A stretch of DNA of 64,000 nucleotides, from NCBI GenBank assembly GCA_004794785.1, contig SJOL01006412.1, forward strand, positions 442,092 through 506,091. The letters are read 5' to 3'. The notes under the pieces are model-generated. The model was not told the DNA's origin and searched no databases. It worked only from the letters and a program-made list of their open reading frames with translations. Position numbers and translations under genes: made by a program. This DNA comes from Opisthorchis felineus. Taxonomy: Eukaryota > Platyhelminthes > Trematoda > Opisthorchiida > Opisthorchiidae. Below are positions 9,955 to 20,229 of this stretch, in pieces. The first letter of the stretch is position 1. The number at the start of each line of letters is the position of its first letter.

Positions 9955-10760
9955 AAGTATTGCGTTAAACCGGGGCTCTGAGTGGCTCCGTCTGCTGCGT
10001 GACCTCTGGGTTTGACTGGGCCTTCGACTGGGTTTCCATGTCGGCACTGGCTTCTCTTGTGTCCGCGTTGATTGCACACTGAAAATTTGTGCTTCTTATA
10101 GGGACACAACCGCACAAAATGCCATTCGCCGCATTGCTAGTGTGCTGACGGGGGCTTTGCTCCGTTCGAATTCGCCGCCACGGGAGGTAGCCTCGATGTC
10201 GTCTTGGCAATATTGAAAGCAGGGTTGGATAGTGATCTCTCCAACTAGGCCGTGTCGTGTTTAAAATTCAAGAGGCGCTGGCAATCATGACTAATGGACT
10301 GCGGCGTTATCTCGGGAGTTTGCTCAATCTTGTTCAGTAGCCTCGCTCTGATATCACTCTCTGAATGCGAATGAAGGCCACATATGAAAATAAGACACTT
10401 GAACTGGTCTTCCGTCATGGTAGATGACTTGAATGGTTCACATTCAAGATTGACTCTACCGGCATAAGTAATACCGTCTTCGGATTCCTTTTTCGCAAGT
10501 TTCATACACTGGTAGCGAATATTAAACAAAGACGAACGCTCACCGAAAATTGTTGAGAGTTGCTGCACGGTTTTGTCAAAACTGAGATCCGGTGTTCTTT
10601 GGCAGGATGAAGTTGGAATACCGTGTGTTCCGTTGTACCAAGCTTTATGAGCAATAAGCGTACTCTTCAGGCATCATCTTTGTCTTCAGTTCGAATTTGT
10701 AAATATCTTAGTAACGTCTTAACCACGAATCGAAGGTTAGACCAGCATCAGGCTCATAAT
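9955..10760 (-). pseudogene. gypsy gag with CHCC zinc knuckle
   Basis: Capsid-like text (LFNIRYQCMKLAKKESED, TMTEDQFKCLIFICGLHS, ISHDCQRLLNFKHDTA) is open from 10,568 to 10,245. After a frameshift, a nucleocapsid region at 10,044-10,133 reads C-GEW-H-FVRL-C...SVC...RGHKRSQC. This is a Cys-His-Cys-Cys spacing rather than the usual CCHC, as reported for CsRn1-type elements. A stop just upstream of the first Cys and the frameshift show that the gene is broken. The true start was not determined; gag probably begins between 10,570 and the primer binding site. Confidence 0.7.
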
Positions 10761-10940
10761 GGAACCCCGTGATGCTGTTGGTGATCGAGTCGATGGAATT
10801 TGCACCTGGAGCGGAACTTGGTGGTTGAATTGTGAGTTGCTGCATCGAAGGTTCCACCAATCGCAGTTGTGCCGCTTCAAGGTGCTTTTTGATGTTGCAG
10901 CAGAAAATTTTTCAACGCTTCAACAGTTATCGTCATGGTT

Positions 10941-10960
10941 CCGTGGTTCGGGAGTCACCA
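10941..10960 (-). promoter_or_regulatory. primer binding site of the gypsy element
   Basis: Two bases after the 5' LTR, the element strand reads TGGTGACTCCCGAACCACGG. The TGG start matches a tRNA CCA end, and TGGTGAC resembles the tRNA-Trp-type site of the CsRn1 clade. The exact tRNA cannot be confirmed here. Confidence 0.7.
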
Positions 10961-10962
10961 GT

Positions 10963-11249
10963 CGGTTATATCTAACTGCTGTCTCCCGCCCAGAACCTTG
11001 GTGTCAGAAAAAGTCTCGCCAACAAGAACATAACAGCTTTATTACTAACGGGCAAGTGCAACAGTTACAAGGGGCCTCGTGCTATTTTGAATGGCACTTT
11101 TCATCGATCCAGGCTGTTGCTGAATTGATTGATTGATTGGCTGACCTAGATGCATGTCGGCTTCCCTATTGAGATTTTGGTTGAGTCTGAGGGTCTCAGT
11201 AGTTTTCGGGCATTCTGGGATTACCTTCAGAAATCTGACCTTCCTGACA
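10963..11249 (-). repeat. 5' LTR of the gypsy element
   Basis: This LTR has the same length (287 bp) as the copy at 6,604-6,890 and is identical to it over 246 internal bases (10,975-11,220). Mismatches occur only in the first 12 and last 29 bases. It would carry the element promoter, transcribing leftward, away from the host gene. Confidence 0.92.
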
Positions 11250-11254
11250 GTTTT
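11250..11254. repeat. 5-bp target site duplication, right
   Basis: GTTTT here equals the bases at 6,599-6,603 on the other side of the element. Confidence 0.7.
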
Positions 11255-12180
11255 GTGGTAGGAACACTCGCATTTAACCACAATGCCCAATTCCATGAAT
11301 GGGTTGAAGGATTTTTCGGGTGCCCACGCCGACCGATCTCCCTCGGTTTAAAAGTCGTCCATTTTGTGCAGATGTTCTGCACAGATTCCGCACTAGTTCT
11401 GCACCCAGGTGCGGACGCGTGCTAACTGGGGAGTCAGCTAGAGGACGGAATCATGACTGGCGGAAATTTGCCAGACGAAATTGTTTATGGGCGATTGCGG
11501 GGTTGTCAGCAAAAGTTTTGCTGAGCCACAAGAAGGCCTGTGCTCAAAAGCATGTATTATTGGACCACAGTCCTGGAAAACAATCAACCTCGCAGTACAC
11601 AATGGTGCAATATGTTCCACTCTATTGTATTTCCGAGCGAACATTTCAAATTTAACGTAGGCATATTGTGAATCAATATCAATCAATCAATCAATATCAA
11701 ACCAATCGGATCACTGTTTGGAGATGAGCAGCAGGTCTACTCTGAAGGCTGTCCAGACTTTTCGTAAAATCGTTCAGTTGAAGGTCACTACAACTTTGAT
11801 GGGTTCAAAGTCATTCGGTTTTCGAACATGAAGAATTTGAAGTGAATTACATAGAAATTATTAAGTGTTCAGGAACACTTGTTGCCAGGTCCAAGGCATT
11901 TTCTCAGCTTGGCGCAGTTAGGTGTTGTTTGAACGGACGTCCAATGAAGGTTCTTATCTGGACGCCCTTTCATCCTGCAGTCACCATTGAAATTTTTCAA
12001 TTTTCATACATTTTACTTGGGATACCCACTTGATACGTATAGTACTTCCGATCGCCACTAGACTCCGAAGCTTACGCGTCCTCTCTATGCTTATACAATG
12101 AGTATAAGAGGACAGTCAGCTGGTTCAGACTGGTTCTGACCATCCGTGCCAAACTAGATCGCCGTTGAGAAGACGTAGTG
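11255..12180. other. upstream region of the five-exon gene
   Basis: No exon or known repeat was recognised apart from an AATC-rich stretch (about 11,671-11,697). The promoter and 5' untranslated region of the gene at 12,181 should lie here, but no TATA box, initiator or splice acceptor could be chosen with confidence. An in-frame stop (TGA at 12,166-12,168) precedes the first ATG. Confidence 0.4.
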
Positions 12181-12895
12181 ATGTCTGAATCTGATGTCAG
12201 AAATTTTCATCTGGATGATGGGTTTCCAAGGTTCAGAAGATGTTTGACAGGCGAAACTTGGACCTGTGAGGAAGATACACGCACACTCACATACACCTTT
12301 TCGATTTCAGTCTGTGCTGAATCATTTGGTGGACTAAAAGACCATCTCAAGGACACCAAAGGCTCGGGCCCTAATCGGAAAGGACCGAAGTTCACTCTCG
12401 GGACGAAGGCACCTCAATACTTCCACATAGAATACTCCCCGACTGACGAAGATCATACGTTTTCTACGGACGCCGTAATATTCTCCAATAATTCTGCAAA
12501 AGTTTACCCTTCAGGGTTAGCACCAAAGGCGGTTTTTCCTTGGAGGAATGGAAACAAAATTTGGATTGCATGGATAGAAACGACCGTAATAAAATTTACC
12601 GAAGAAAGAATGGATAAAATTCTGCGAACGTGTCATAAAGGAGGGGTAAAATTTAAAATTTGGGACTGCAGGGAAAAGTGTGCTATACAGACTCGCTTTG
12701 ATCGTCCAAGAGCCTTTGAAGATTTTGCCAGGGACAACCAACAGACAGTTGAGGCAATAGTTGGAAACGTTGCCAAATTTTGTGAACGTAATATCCTCTG
12801 TTCGGAGGATTCGAATGCAGCTGCGGGCTGTACCAGAAACGGAGACATGTTATTACCTCAGCATCAAGATTGTGCTAAAAAGTCCCGGACCATGG
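12181..12895 (+). CDS. CFAP92/DUF4550-like protein, exon 1
   Basis: First coding exon of a five-exon gene: join 12,181-12,895, 18,441-18,988, 24,125-24,692, 28,911-29,096 and 29,252-30,252. It totals 3,018 nt and encodes 1,005 residues. The ATG at 12,181 is chosen because an in-frame TGA lies at 12,166. The exon ends in phase 1 at a strong donor ATGG|GTAAGT. It encodes residues 1-238, including a block with KIWIAWIETTVIKFTEERM, VKFKIWDCREKCAIQTRFDR and PRAF (to about residue 169). This resembles the DUF4550 region of CFAP92/KIAA1257, a putative cilium/flagellum protein. The family is recalled from motif style and not searched. The product is probably cytoplasmic or axonemal, as no signal peptide or membrane segment is visible. 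The gene structure is secure; the family name is less so. Confidence 0.8.
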
Positions 12896-15800
12896 GTAAG
12901 TGCCTTATTCAGTTATTCAGTACAGTGTAAGCCGATAAAGTGGGATTACCCAGCAGCCTATAATCAGTTATCGAACAAGTTACCCATTTTCTCTCTGTTA
13001 AGTTAAAGTCTGATCTAATTATCGTTGAGGTTGACTTAGGTATTCTAAATTGCACAAAATTCTTACTCATACAATTGCCACCCCTGAATATTTCCTCGGC
13101 GCACCAGGCGTAAGTCTGGCAACTATATTGCTACCTTACCAACAGATAAATGAAGAGCCATGCCTTGGTGAATTTTTTATTCTGAAAAAGTTTTTACAGT
13201 TAAGCCCTAAAAACCAATACACTATTGCGTTAGATTTTCATACTCGTTCTCAAAACTAAAAGAGCGCTATTACGTTGATTTCGCCCATTAAAAATATTCC
13301 ACATCAAATAATCCGGAACTTTCATAATGTTGAATACGAACAGTATTTAGCAAGTTACCTTATGGGGCTCACAATATCTCAAGACTGAAGTCGCCGAAAA
13401 TCGAATGCGGTTCGCGAAAGTTGGAAACATTAGTCAATGCTCTCCCAGCGCGTGTCAGAGTACCAGCTCGTAATCCACATTAAAAAACAAACCAGCGATC
13501 CGCTGTTGACAAAGTCACATTCAGTGGTGCGCCATTAAGTTCAGGGTCCAGTACTCAAAAAGGAGAGTTTTGGAGAGAGAAAAGCACAAAGGCTTATTTT
13601 GTAGGACATATCCTACAGGACGTGAAGCAGAAAGGCAGCAGGATTAGAACTGCCCTTTGAAGAATTAAAAAACCAGCCTACATAATTCACAAGCAGCTGA
13701 TATGTACTTGTTAAGCAAGACCAGCGCAAGTTTATGCCAGCAGAATGCTCGAGGATCTGCCCGTATTCACAATCTTAATTCACATTCCCCGGCATCTCTT
13801 CCATTTGTTGTCGCTAAAAATGTAGCGACCTTTCACTTTGTGCTGAAAATTTGATACAACGTACGCTTGGGCACTCAGCTCATCACACGTTTCAAAGCAC
13901 TCAAGCCCCCTCGGGTGACGCACTCCCTGAAGGCAAGTATCATTTAAATGAGCTATTACCATAAAATTACTGCAAGTGAATCGCTGACGACCACTCCAAA
14001 TCTCATCTTCCCCTATGTCCTAGGCCTGTACGTTTAGGGGATTTGGGTTTAAAGTATTGGCCTAACTACTCTATTGGATAGTTAGCGGCTACTGTCTTAA
14101 AACTGATTCAAAGCAAACAACATGCTCTTGTGTGCGTCGTCCATATCCCTTCCAATTCGGTCGGCATAGCATTGAAGAATCTTCACAAAAACCGTTCTTT
14201 ATGAAAAGAAAATTAAGGTATGACACAAGAATATAGGACATTACATAAAAACGCACATTCATTAACCCTTAGAAGGCAGGGTGACTCACATTTAGGAACA
14301 TTGTTGTTCTCCCAATATGTATCCCTTATTGAGGAGTTTAACTGTTTTTCACTGTTGCGCCGAAATGAAGAAAAAATGCCTCACTAAACTGCTCTGGCAT
14401 GAAAAACAACTAATCTGTGTTTTGATAATTAATTATCAACTGACTTCAGGCATCCGGGGCGTACTAAAATGTTGGTCAATCGTAGCTGATTTATTAGACT
14501 GCACCTTAGGACATTGACACCAATTAAGTGGCCCCGCTAAGTTGTAGACATCCATTGCCTCAGAAGACTAATCATAATGTGGGGGAAAACCATTTGCTTT
14601 AGCCACAAATACGTCATTAGACCAACCGAACACGTTGGTCACAAAGTTAATCGAGTTTCAAGGTAGACAGGAATACTAATCGATCAACTCTGTATGATCG
14701 CTGGCTGGGCTTCCGCTGACTGACAGGTGCACATCTTTTCTCACGTACAACGTACTTTCCTTTGCTTGAAATAATTCGGTTTACTGTGCACAGTGCAACA
14801 GTGTACTCTGAAGATGACACAGCAAACATACACTTTAGTATCCTTCGTTGCACCATCAACCTATTGTAGTGATAACCTGATTAGGATGCATCAGTTGATT
14901 ATCAGTTAACGCCACATCTGTGGACACAATTGATACTGGTGCAGTCAAAATTGTTTGCGAACGTTATGAGTTACAGGTAAACATTTAAGGTGTCCGGTCA
15001 CCATATCTCGAACATTAGAGTCCAGGAAACGGCATCTATGGAAACTGCACTCCAAAGACACTACATGCCGGGGGCACTTCATACTGAGTCTGCATTACTC
15101 ACAACAATAAGATGGTCAGCAGTTTTTCCAAGGTCGTTTTAATATCGTTGAACCTGTCAGGATAGAGTGTATAGCCACAAATTGCACTTTATCACATAGA
15201 CCCTGCACATGGAACTTTTGAAACAGGGTGGTTCAAAGAGAATTGTGAAATGAAGTGTAAGTCTCACAGACAACCATATGTGGCTGACGTCAGTGCAGAC
15301 ATGTCTTGCGCAATACACAAAAAGCAGGTTATAAGTGAAATAGGATTTGAGCACAACTCGAACACAATATAAAGGCGGGATATCCAGTCAGCAGTTAGAT
15401 CTCGACCTTCCGTCTAGCACTCCTTAGTGCATAGTCACACATCCATCGGGAAATTAACATCTTTGTCAGGGCTTGAAGGACGAAAAATTCCGGGTTACAG
15501 GTAAATTAATTACTGAAGGATAAGCACTATGGGGAAGGAATTAATCCATGGTTGAATTGAGTTTCTGCATCAAGAGCATAACTGCTGGAGATGAATGTTG
15601 AAGTATTCTCGTCTTCATGCAACAGATTTTATTTCGCCCTCTTGAAATTCTCCAGGGTTCATCCACCAATGTGACCGTATAACAGAAATTGGTGGCTCTG
15701 CCACTGATATTTTCTGTTCAGGTGACCTCTTCATTCTAATGATGTTCAGAAATGTTACACACGGTTAAATGTTGATTATTGTCTGATCTGATAAATACAT

Positions 15801-16384
15801 AGTTTTTAGATAAAAGTGAGCACGAACTTTTTTTTCTTTGAATTCATTCACTAGTAAGCTTACGGGTAAGGGCCGTTAGCTAAAGATTTTCATATTTATC
15901 TCCACTAAAGGTAACACTATACTTACGGTTTACGACCGGACTAAACATTCATTAGAGAGCAAGCAGACAAAACTGAAGGCCACCAAATGTAGACTGAGTA
16001 GCGCTTTGTGAGATGTAACACAGATAAGATGACTATGCTGCTCAACATTCGCCTTATCGAATTTCAGTATAGTCATTGGGAAAACTAACATCCTCAGTAG
16101 TAACGAACCCTTGTATTGGTAGCCTGACAGCTTGACTTTAATAATCGAACTCAAATTTTAACCGGTGGTAAAATCCCGGGAGCATAAGATTTTATGTCCA
16201 AATAGTAGACGAGGATTAGCATTTGTAGTGTTTGGCTCTGTGTGATATCTCTGCCCAGATACGGAATCGTATCTGCTGTAGCTATACGCAATACGCAGAC
16301 AAACTAGAGCTCCAGATCTCGTAGCCATCTCAGATTGGCGGACTGTCAGCCAGCCTAAACAGTCTATTGAATGGTATATCCATG

Positions 16385-16640
16385 TGTCTCGCGAAATACT
16401 CTCATTTGCACGCCAATTCGGTTTTCACAGGACACTCAAGTGTACCCCAGCTGAATCGCTGGGTTATGATATTCTACAACTGAATGTGCTGCACAAGGGC
16501 CGCTTCATGATTCAGTTGGTACGGTATCCGAGATGTCACACTATATTTTTTTAAAGGACCGATATACACAAGTTGCTGAAAACTTTTCGACAGTCCACTT
16601 GGTGACTGCGGCAACCCCGATTAGGTCGACGTCATTGATG
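16385..16640 (+). repeat. unnamed ORF-like repeat, intron 1 copy
   Basis: The plus strand here is about 84% identical, over 86 compared bases, to the minus strand near 19,500-19,600. The shared reading is [20 protein letters not shown] here and [20 protein letters not shown] there. The following GTTGCTGAAAACTTTTCG also recurs, at 19,740-19,770. The family is not recognised. The conserved frame suggests it derives from a coding element. Confidence 0.6.
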
Positions 16641-18082
16641 GGCTTTCGAAGCGCTTTCAAAAACCTTATGATTAGTGTTTGATCAAGAAAATAGTTTGGT
16701 TCGTTTCTTTTGGTCTTACCTGAAAAGTGGATGTTTGAAATCTGTCCGGAAAAGCCACACATTCCACTATTTTCTTCCTTGATGTCAATTTAATTTGATA
16801 AATGCGTTGTAAGGAGACAGACCTACAAGGTCGAGATATGTTTGCTGACTGTACGTTTCAGGTTTTGCTCACAGTGTGTCTTTGGACCTAGTTTCGCACA
16901 TTACCAGTTTTATTTGCAATGTACAAGTTTCTGCAACCTGGGCATGTCGATGTTGGCAACGTTGACGATGTATTATCAAGTCGATATTCTCCACCTCAGT
17001 TAGCAATTCTCTGATTTTCTTTTTCCCTAAATATTCAGTATACACACTATGCACATGACAGCGTGCGATTCCAGGTTTTACTCACGTCTACAGAAACACA
17101 CTGGAAATGCACTGTTTATGGGAATATACGCGAAAAATCAGTGGACGCGTAGTGACTTTGCACAATGAAGTCTCAAGTGAAGTTTTGCCGTATGAATTGG
17201 TGTCTCCGGAGTTCACTTTCCTGGGATAATGTGTCACACTATTCAAAATTACACATACGCACATCGTTTTCTTTTGGTCAGTTATCCCTGTATCATGGTG
17301 ATTTTCTTTGGATAGTCTATACAACTATGGGGTACACTGTAGTTTATCCGCTCACAAAAGGGGCGGATATCGACGGACATACAAAGCTAAAAATTCCTGT
17401 CACCTTACATGTAAGAAGGAAGCATATCGCGTTGAGCGCTTAACGAACACATCTTAATTATAACTTCCAAGTAGGAAAGTACACTCGCGATTAATCCGGC
17501 CTTGGTTCCATAAGCCTGCCACAATATATTACGGCTCAGGCTTGGAAACACGGATTTCCAACTGGTCACTCATGTTGCGTAATCCACCTAAAGGCAATAT
17601 CTGACAGTAGTTCAGGTTTTGTAGAATGAAAAGTCTTTGAGAAAGAGAAGCAGAATTTGTAGCGGGCAGGAGTAAACAACACATTTGGTGATTGTGAAGC
17701 ATAGAACCACAAATTGAGTAGAGAACATTAACAAATCGTAGCTTGTCACTGACATTCCTCTGCAGTGGAAATCAATGCGGCAAAACTAAAGGATCCCCGG
17801 TTGATTAAGTGCTACCTGCTACGATATTTAGTGTCAGTTTTCACTATAAGGTAAGTTTAGCTTCACGTTTGGAAGTCAACAAGTGGCATCACTTTTCCAT
17901 ATGACTGACACTCACAGGCCGATTAGATGGCCGCATGTCTGGTAGGATCAGGCCAGTAGATGATCAACCCCACAATTTCTTATGTTAGCCGAGGTTCAGT
18001 ATCATCTTGTTTCCCAAAATATCCAGGGTATTATATTTCGATCTAGCCTCAGACTAGCATGCGTGGTTCAGGTGGTCATATT

Positions 18083-18290
18083 GTAGTGTAGTGTAGTGTA
18101 GTGTAGTACAGTATATTATAGTGCAGTGAAGTGTGGCATGGTATGAATTAGATTAGAATAGTATGGTTTAATACAGTAAGGTGTAGCATAGTATCGTATG
18201 GCATAGTGTGGTATAGTACAGTGTAGTGCAGTACGGCATAGTATGGTGTAGTATAGTACCGTGTCGTACAGTATAGTATAACATTATAAT
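18083..18290 (+). repeat. degenerate GTAGT/GTACA minisatellite
   Basis: Five perfect GTAGT units at the left end decay into variants such as GTACA, GTATA, GCATA and GTGCA over about 200 bp. The strand asymmetry is strong, with G and T on the plus strand and very little C. It ends about 150 bp before the exon 2 acceptor. Confidence 0.85.
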
Positions 18291-18440
18291 ATTCCAAATC
18301 GCCAATGAATAAACATTTAACACAGCGCCCTTATCTGTATGCAGTTGGTACAATAATGGCAGGATGTATCGGTGAATGGAGATAATGCAATGGTGTTCCA
18401 ATTTCAGCAGTTCACCGCTATTACCCCTCATTTGTTTCAG

Positions 18441-18988
18441 GTACAGACGGTGCGAACGTAAAAACATCATCCAAACAGCGACAGGAGAATCAGACACTGC
18501 GTAGGAAACAAAACAAAACGAGGGTATCGTATTCCAAAATTCTGTTATCTAAAAGCTCCCGCAAGAAGAAGACAGATCCTCTGATAGAAGCTCTAGGATC
18601 TTGTTGCCTTGTGCTGAACTTGGCTCACTGCTTTGGTAAACAGCAACCAGAAATGATTACCGCATCTAAACCAACCACGGTTACTAGACCCGCAACAACT
18701 ACGTTGAGTGGATCAGTGCTACTGACAGACGAAACCTTTCTCGCGGATGTGGTAGTGGCTTTGCAACTGGAACAACCTCTGCTTACTGAAACGCAATGTG
18801 AATACTACAAACCTGTTGTGATCCAGCTCAGTCGAATCAAGGGACTTCCGACTCAGCCTTATGCTAATTACAATGAAATGCACAGGCACTGCGAGCCACT
18901 TCAGATGACCTGGTGTATAGGCGACATACTACATTATAATTCACATTTATACATCCAGGAAAAGGACATTCGTACCCATGATATACAG
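18441..18988 (+). CDS. CFAP92/DUF4550-like protein, exon 2
   Basis: The acceptor is TTTGTTTCAG|GT. Two bases complete the codon split by intron 1, and then 182 codons are open without a stop (residues 239-421). The exon begins basic and Lys/Arg-rich (KTSSKQRQENQTLRRKQNK), has a Thr-rich stretch (PTTVTRPATTTLSG), and then a C2-like segment with PLLTETQCEYYKPVVIQLSR and LYIQEKDIRTHDIQ. The donor is CAG|GCAAGT, a GC-type donor whose other positions fit consensus perfectly. Phase 0 matches exon 3, which starts GTG GTA. Inverted copies of one repeat flank this exon in introns 1 and 2. Confidence 0.8.
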
Positions 18989-19293
18989 GCAAGTCACCCG
19001 TTTTGCTTAAACCGTGGATTTCTAGGTTTTGTCTTGCTTTGTGGCTGTATGCTCCTTGAAGTGGTGAACTATCACATTGCCTATATGACAAGACCATTAT
19101 CGGCTATTTCTTGAGTCGAAACTGAGTGCTCGGTGCCTACTTCCCACATCGGAGGTTATCTTTATGGTCCATCAATCAGCCAACAAGTTCGCTTAAGGTT
19201 TAACAATGCCAAAACGAACTGCATAGGATGATGAAAGGAACATGCTAATCTGTTGCGAATAGATGCAGTTTCCGAGGATAGTGATATTTCTGC

Positions 19294-19294
<1 letters not shown>

Positions 19295-19329
<35 letters not shown>
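19295..19329. repeat. (TA)n microsatellite
   Basis: About 17 perfect TA units lie in intron 2, some 300 bp after the GC donor. Confidence 0.95.
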
Positions 19330-19331
<2 letters not shown>

Positions 19332-19486
19332 TTAGACAGATTGCGAGAGCAGAAGGGGCTGCTGCTCTACCTACCTGGTAACCGTTAGCAATTTTTTTTT
19401 CAGAAAGACTTGACCAGGCGCGTGAACACATCCCAACTTGGCTAAATTGTATCAGCTGGAGTCCAAAATTATCTTATGAGCCTCCT

Positions 19487-19800
19487 TTATGAAAATATAC
19501 TGCGATATCTCGAATATCGTACCAACTGGAACATGAGGTGGTCTTTGTGTGGCACATTCAGTTGAAGAATATCATAAACGAAAGGTTCAATAGAATCTCC
19601 CGTAAAAACCCAATTGATACGCAAATGAGTGTACTTGTGGGAAACTGTCCAATTCGGGTTCATGTAGAACATAAGGTTGACGGAAACTCGAGGACTGCGC
19701 CTACCTGATTAGCCCAAAGAAGGGTGAAACCGGTCGTGGGATGGCGAAGAGTTTTCAGCAACCTTGTGAGTAGTCTTCTTTATGAAAATATCCTATGATA
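19487..19800 (-). repeat. unnamed ORF-like repeat, intron 2 copies (inverted)
   Basis: The minus strand carries two partial units in tandem. One, at about 19,487-19,660, includes [20 protein letters not shown] and ends ATATTTTCATAAAG. The other, at about 19,735-19,810, starts at the same ATATTTTCATAAAG and continues with GGTTGCTGAAAACTCTTCG. Together they cover the single plus-strand copy at 16,385-16,640. Confidence 0.6.
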
Positions 19801-19875
19801 TTCTTTTTGTTCAATAGCATTGCACCATACTATTTGTTTCGAGGCACACCAGCTATATTTGTGGTTCGAATGCAA

Positions 19876-20229
19876 TTAATACAAAATCTCTAGGTGATCT
19901 GCCAACAACCCCTTATGTTGAAAGCGATATAGAGACGGCAGTATGGTTGACTTTGATTTGAACCTCTTTGCATATAACTTTTTCAAACGATAATCTGCTC
20001 TTCCTCTCATCAAGCACCAAATGGTAGGTAGAACGATTGATTTCATCGATGTCAACAAGGCAGGATTCAGTAGGTCGAACTGAGGTGCAGCGAACAATGA
20101 AACGTGTTTGATGAGTTTTAATGGTACCACCCAGAAAAACGAGAAATTCAGAGGTGATGGCATATAGGTGCCCAAGCTGCAACGGTACCAAGCAAATCGA
20201 ATGTCGTTTTGAGGGAAAAGTGGGTGCAA
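19876..20229 (-). other. unexplained overlapping open frames, intron 2
   Basis: Two minus-strand frames of 117 and 92 codons overlap here. The shorter reads like a protein (TESCLVDIDEINRSTYHLVL, then KSRLSFEKVICKEVQIKVNH). There is no recognised family. It may be the upstream part of the unnamed repeat that follows on the same strand at 19,487-19,800. A chance frame is also possible. Confidence 0.25.

Larger units (their letters stand above)
6604..11249 (-). mobile_element. Ty3/gypsy LTR retrotransposon, CsRn1-like, complete in structure
   Basis: This 4,646-bp element on the minus strand has two 287-bp LTRs, a 5-bp target duplication (GTTTT), a primer binding site, a polypurine tract, and gag and pol remnants in the order gag, protease, RT, RNase H, integrase. 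The primer binding site begins TGGTGACTCCC, close to the tRNA-Trp-type site known for the CsRn1 clade first described in Clonorchis. The gag remnant carries a Cys-His-Cys-Cys arrangement, another clade trait. All coding regions are broken by frameshifts or stops, and the RT catalytic box reads YLAD instead of YLDD, so the copy cannot move on its own. It sits about 0.9 kb upstream of the plus-strand host gene, in the opposite orientation. Confidence 0.9.
12896..18440 (+). other. intron 1 of the CFAP92-like gene
   Basis: This 5,545-bp phase-1 intron runs from GTAAGT to TTTGTTTCAG. It holds one copy of an unnamed repeat at 16,385-16,640 and a degenerate pentanucleotide minisatellite at 18,083-18,290, about 150 bp before exon 2. 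The rest (12,900-16,380 and 16,680-18,080) shows only short chance frames. Confidence 0.75.
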
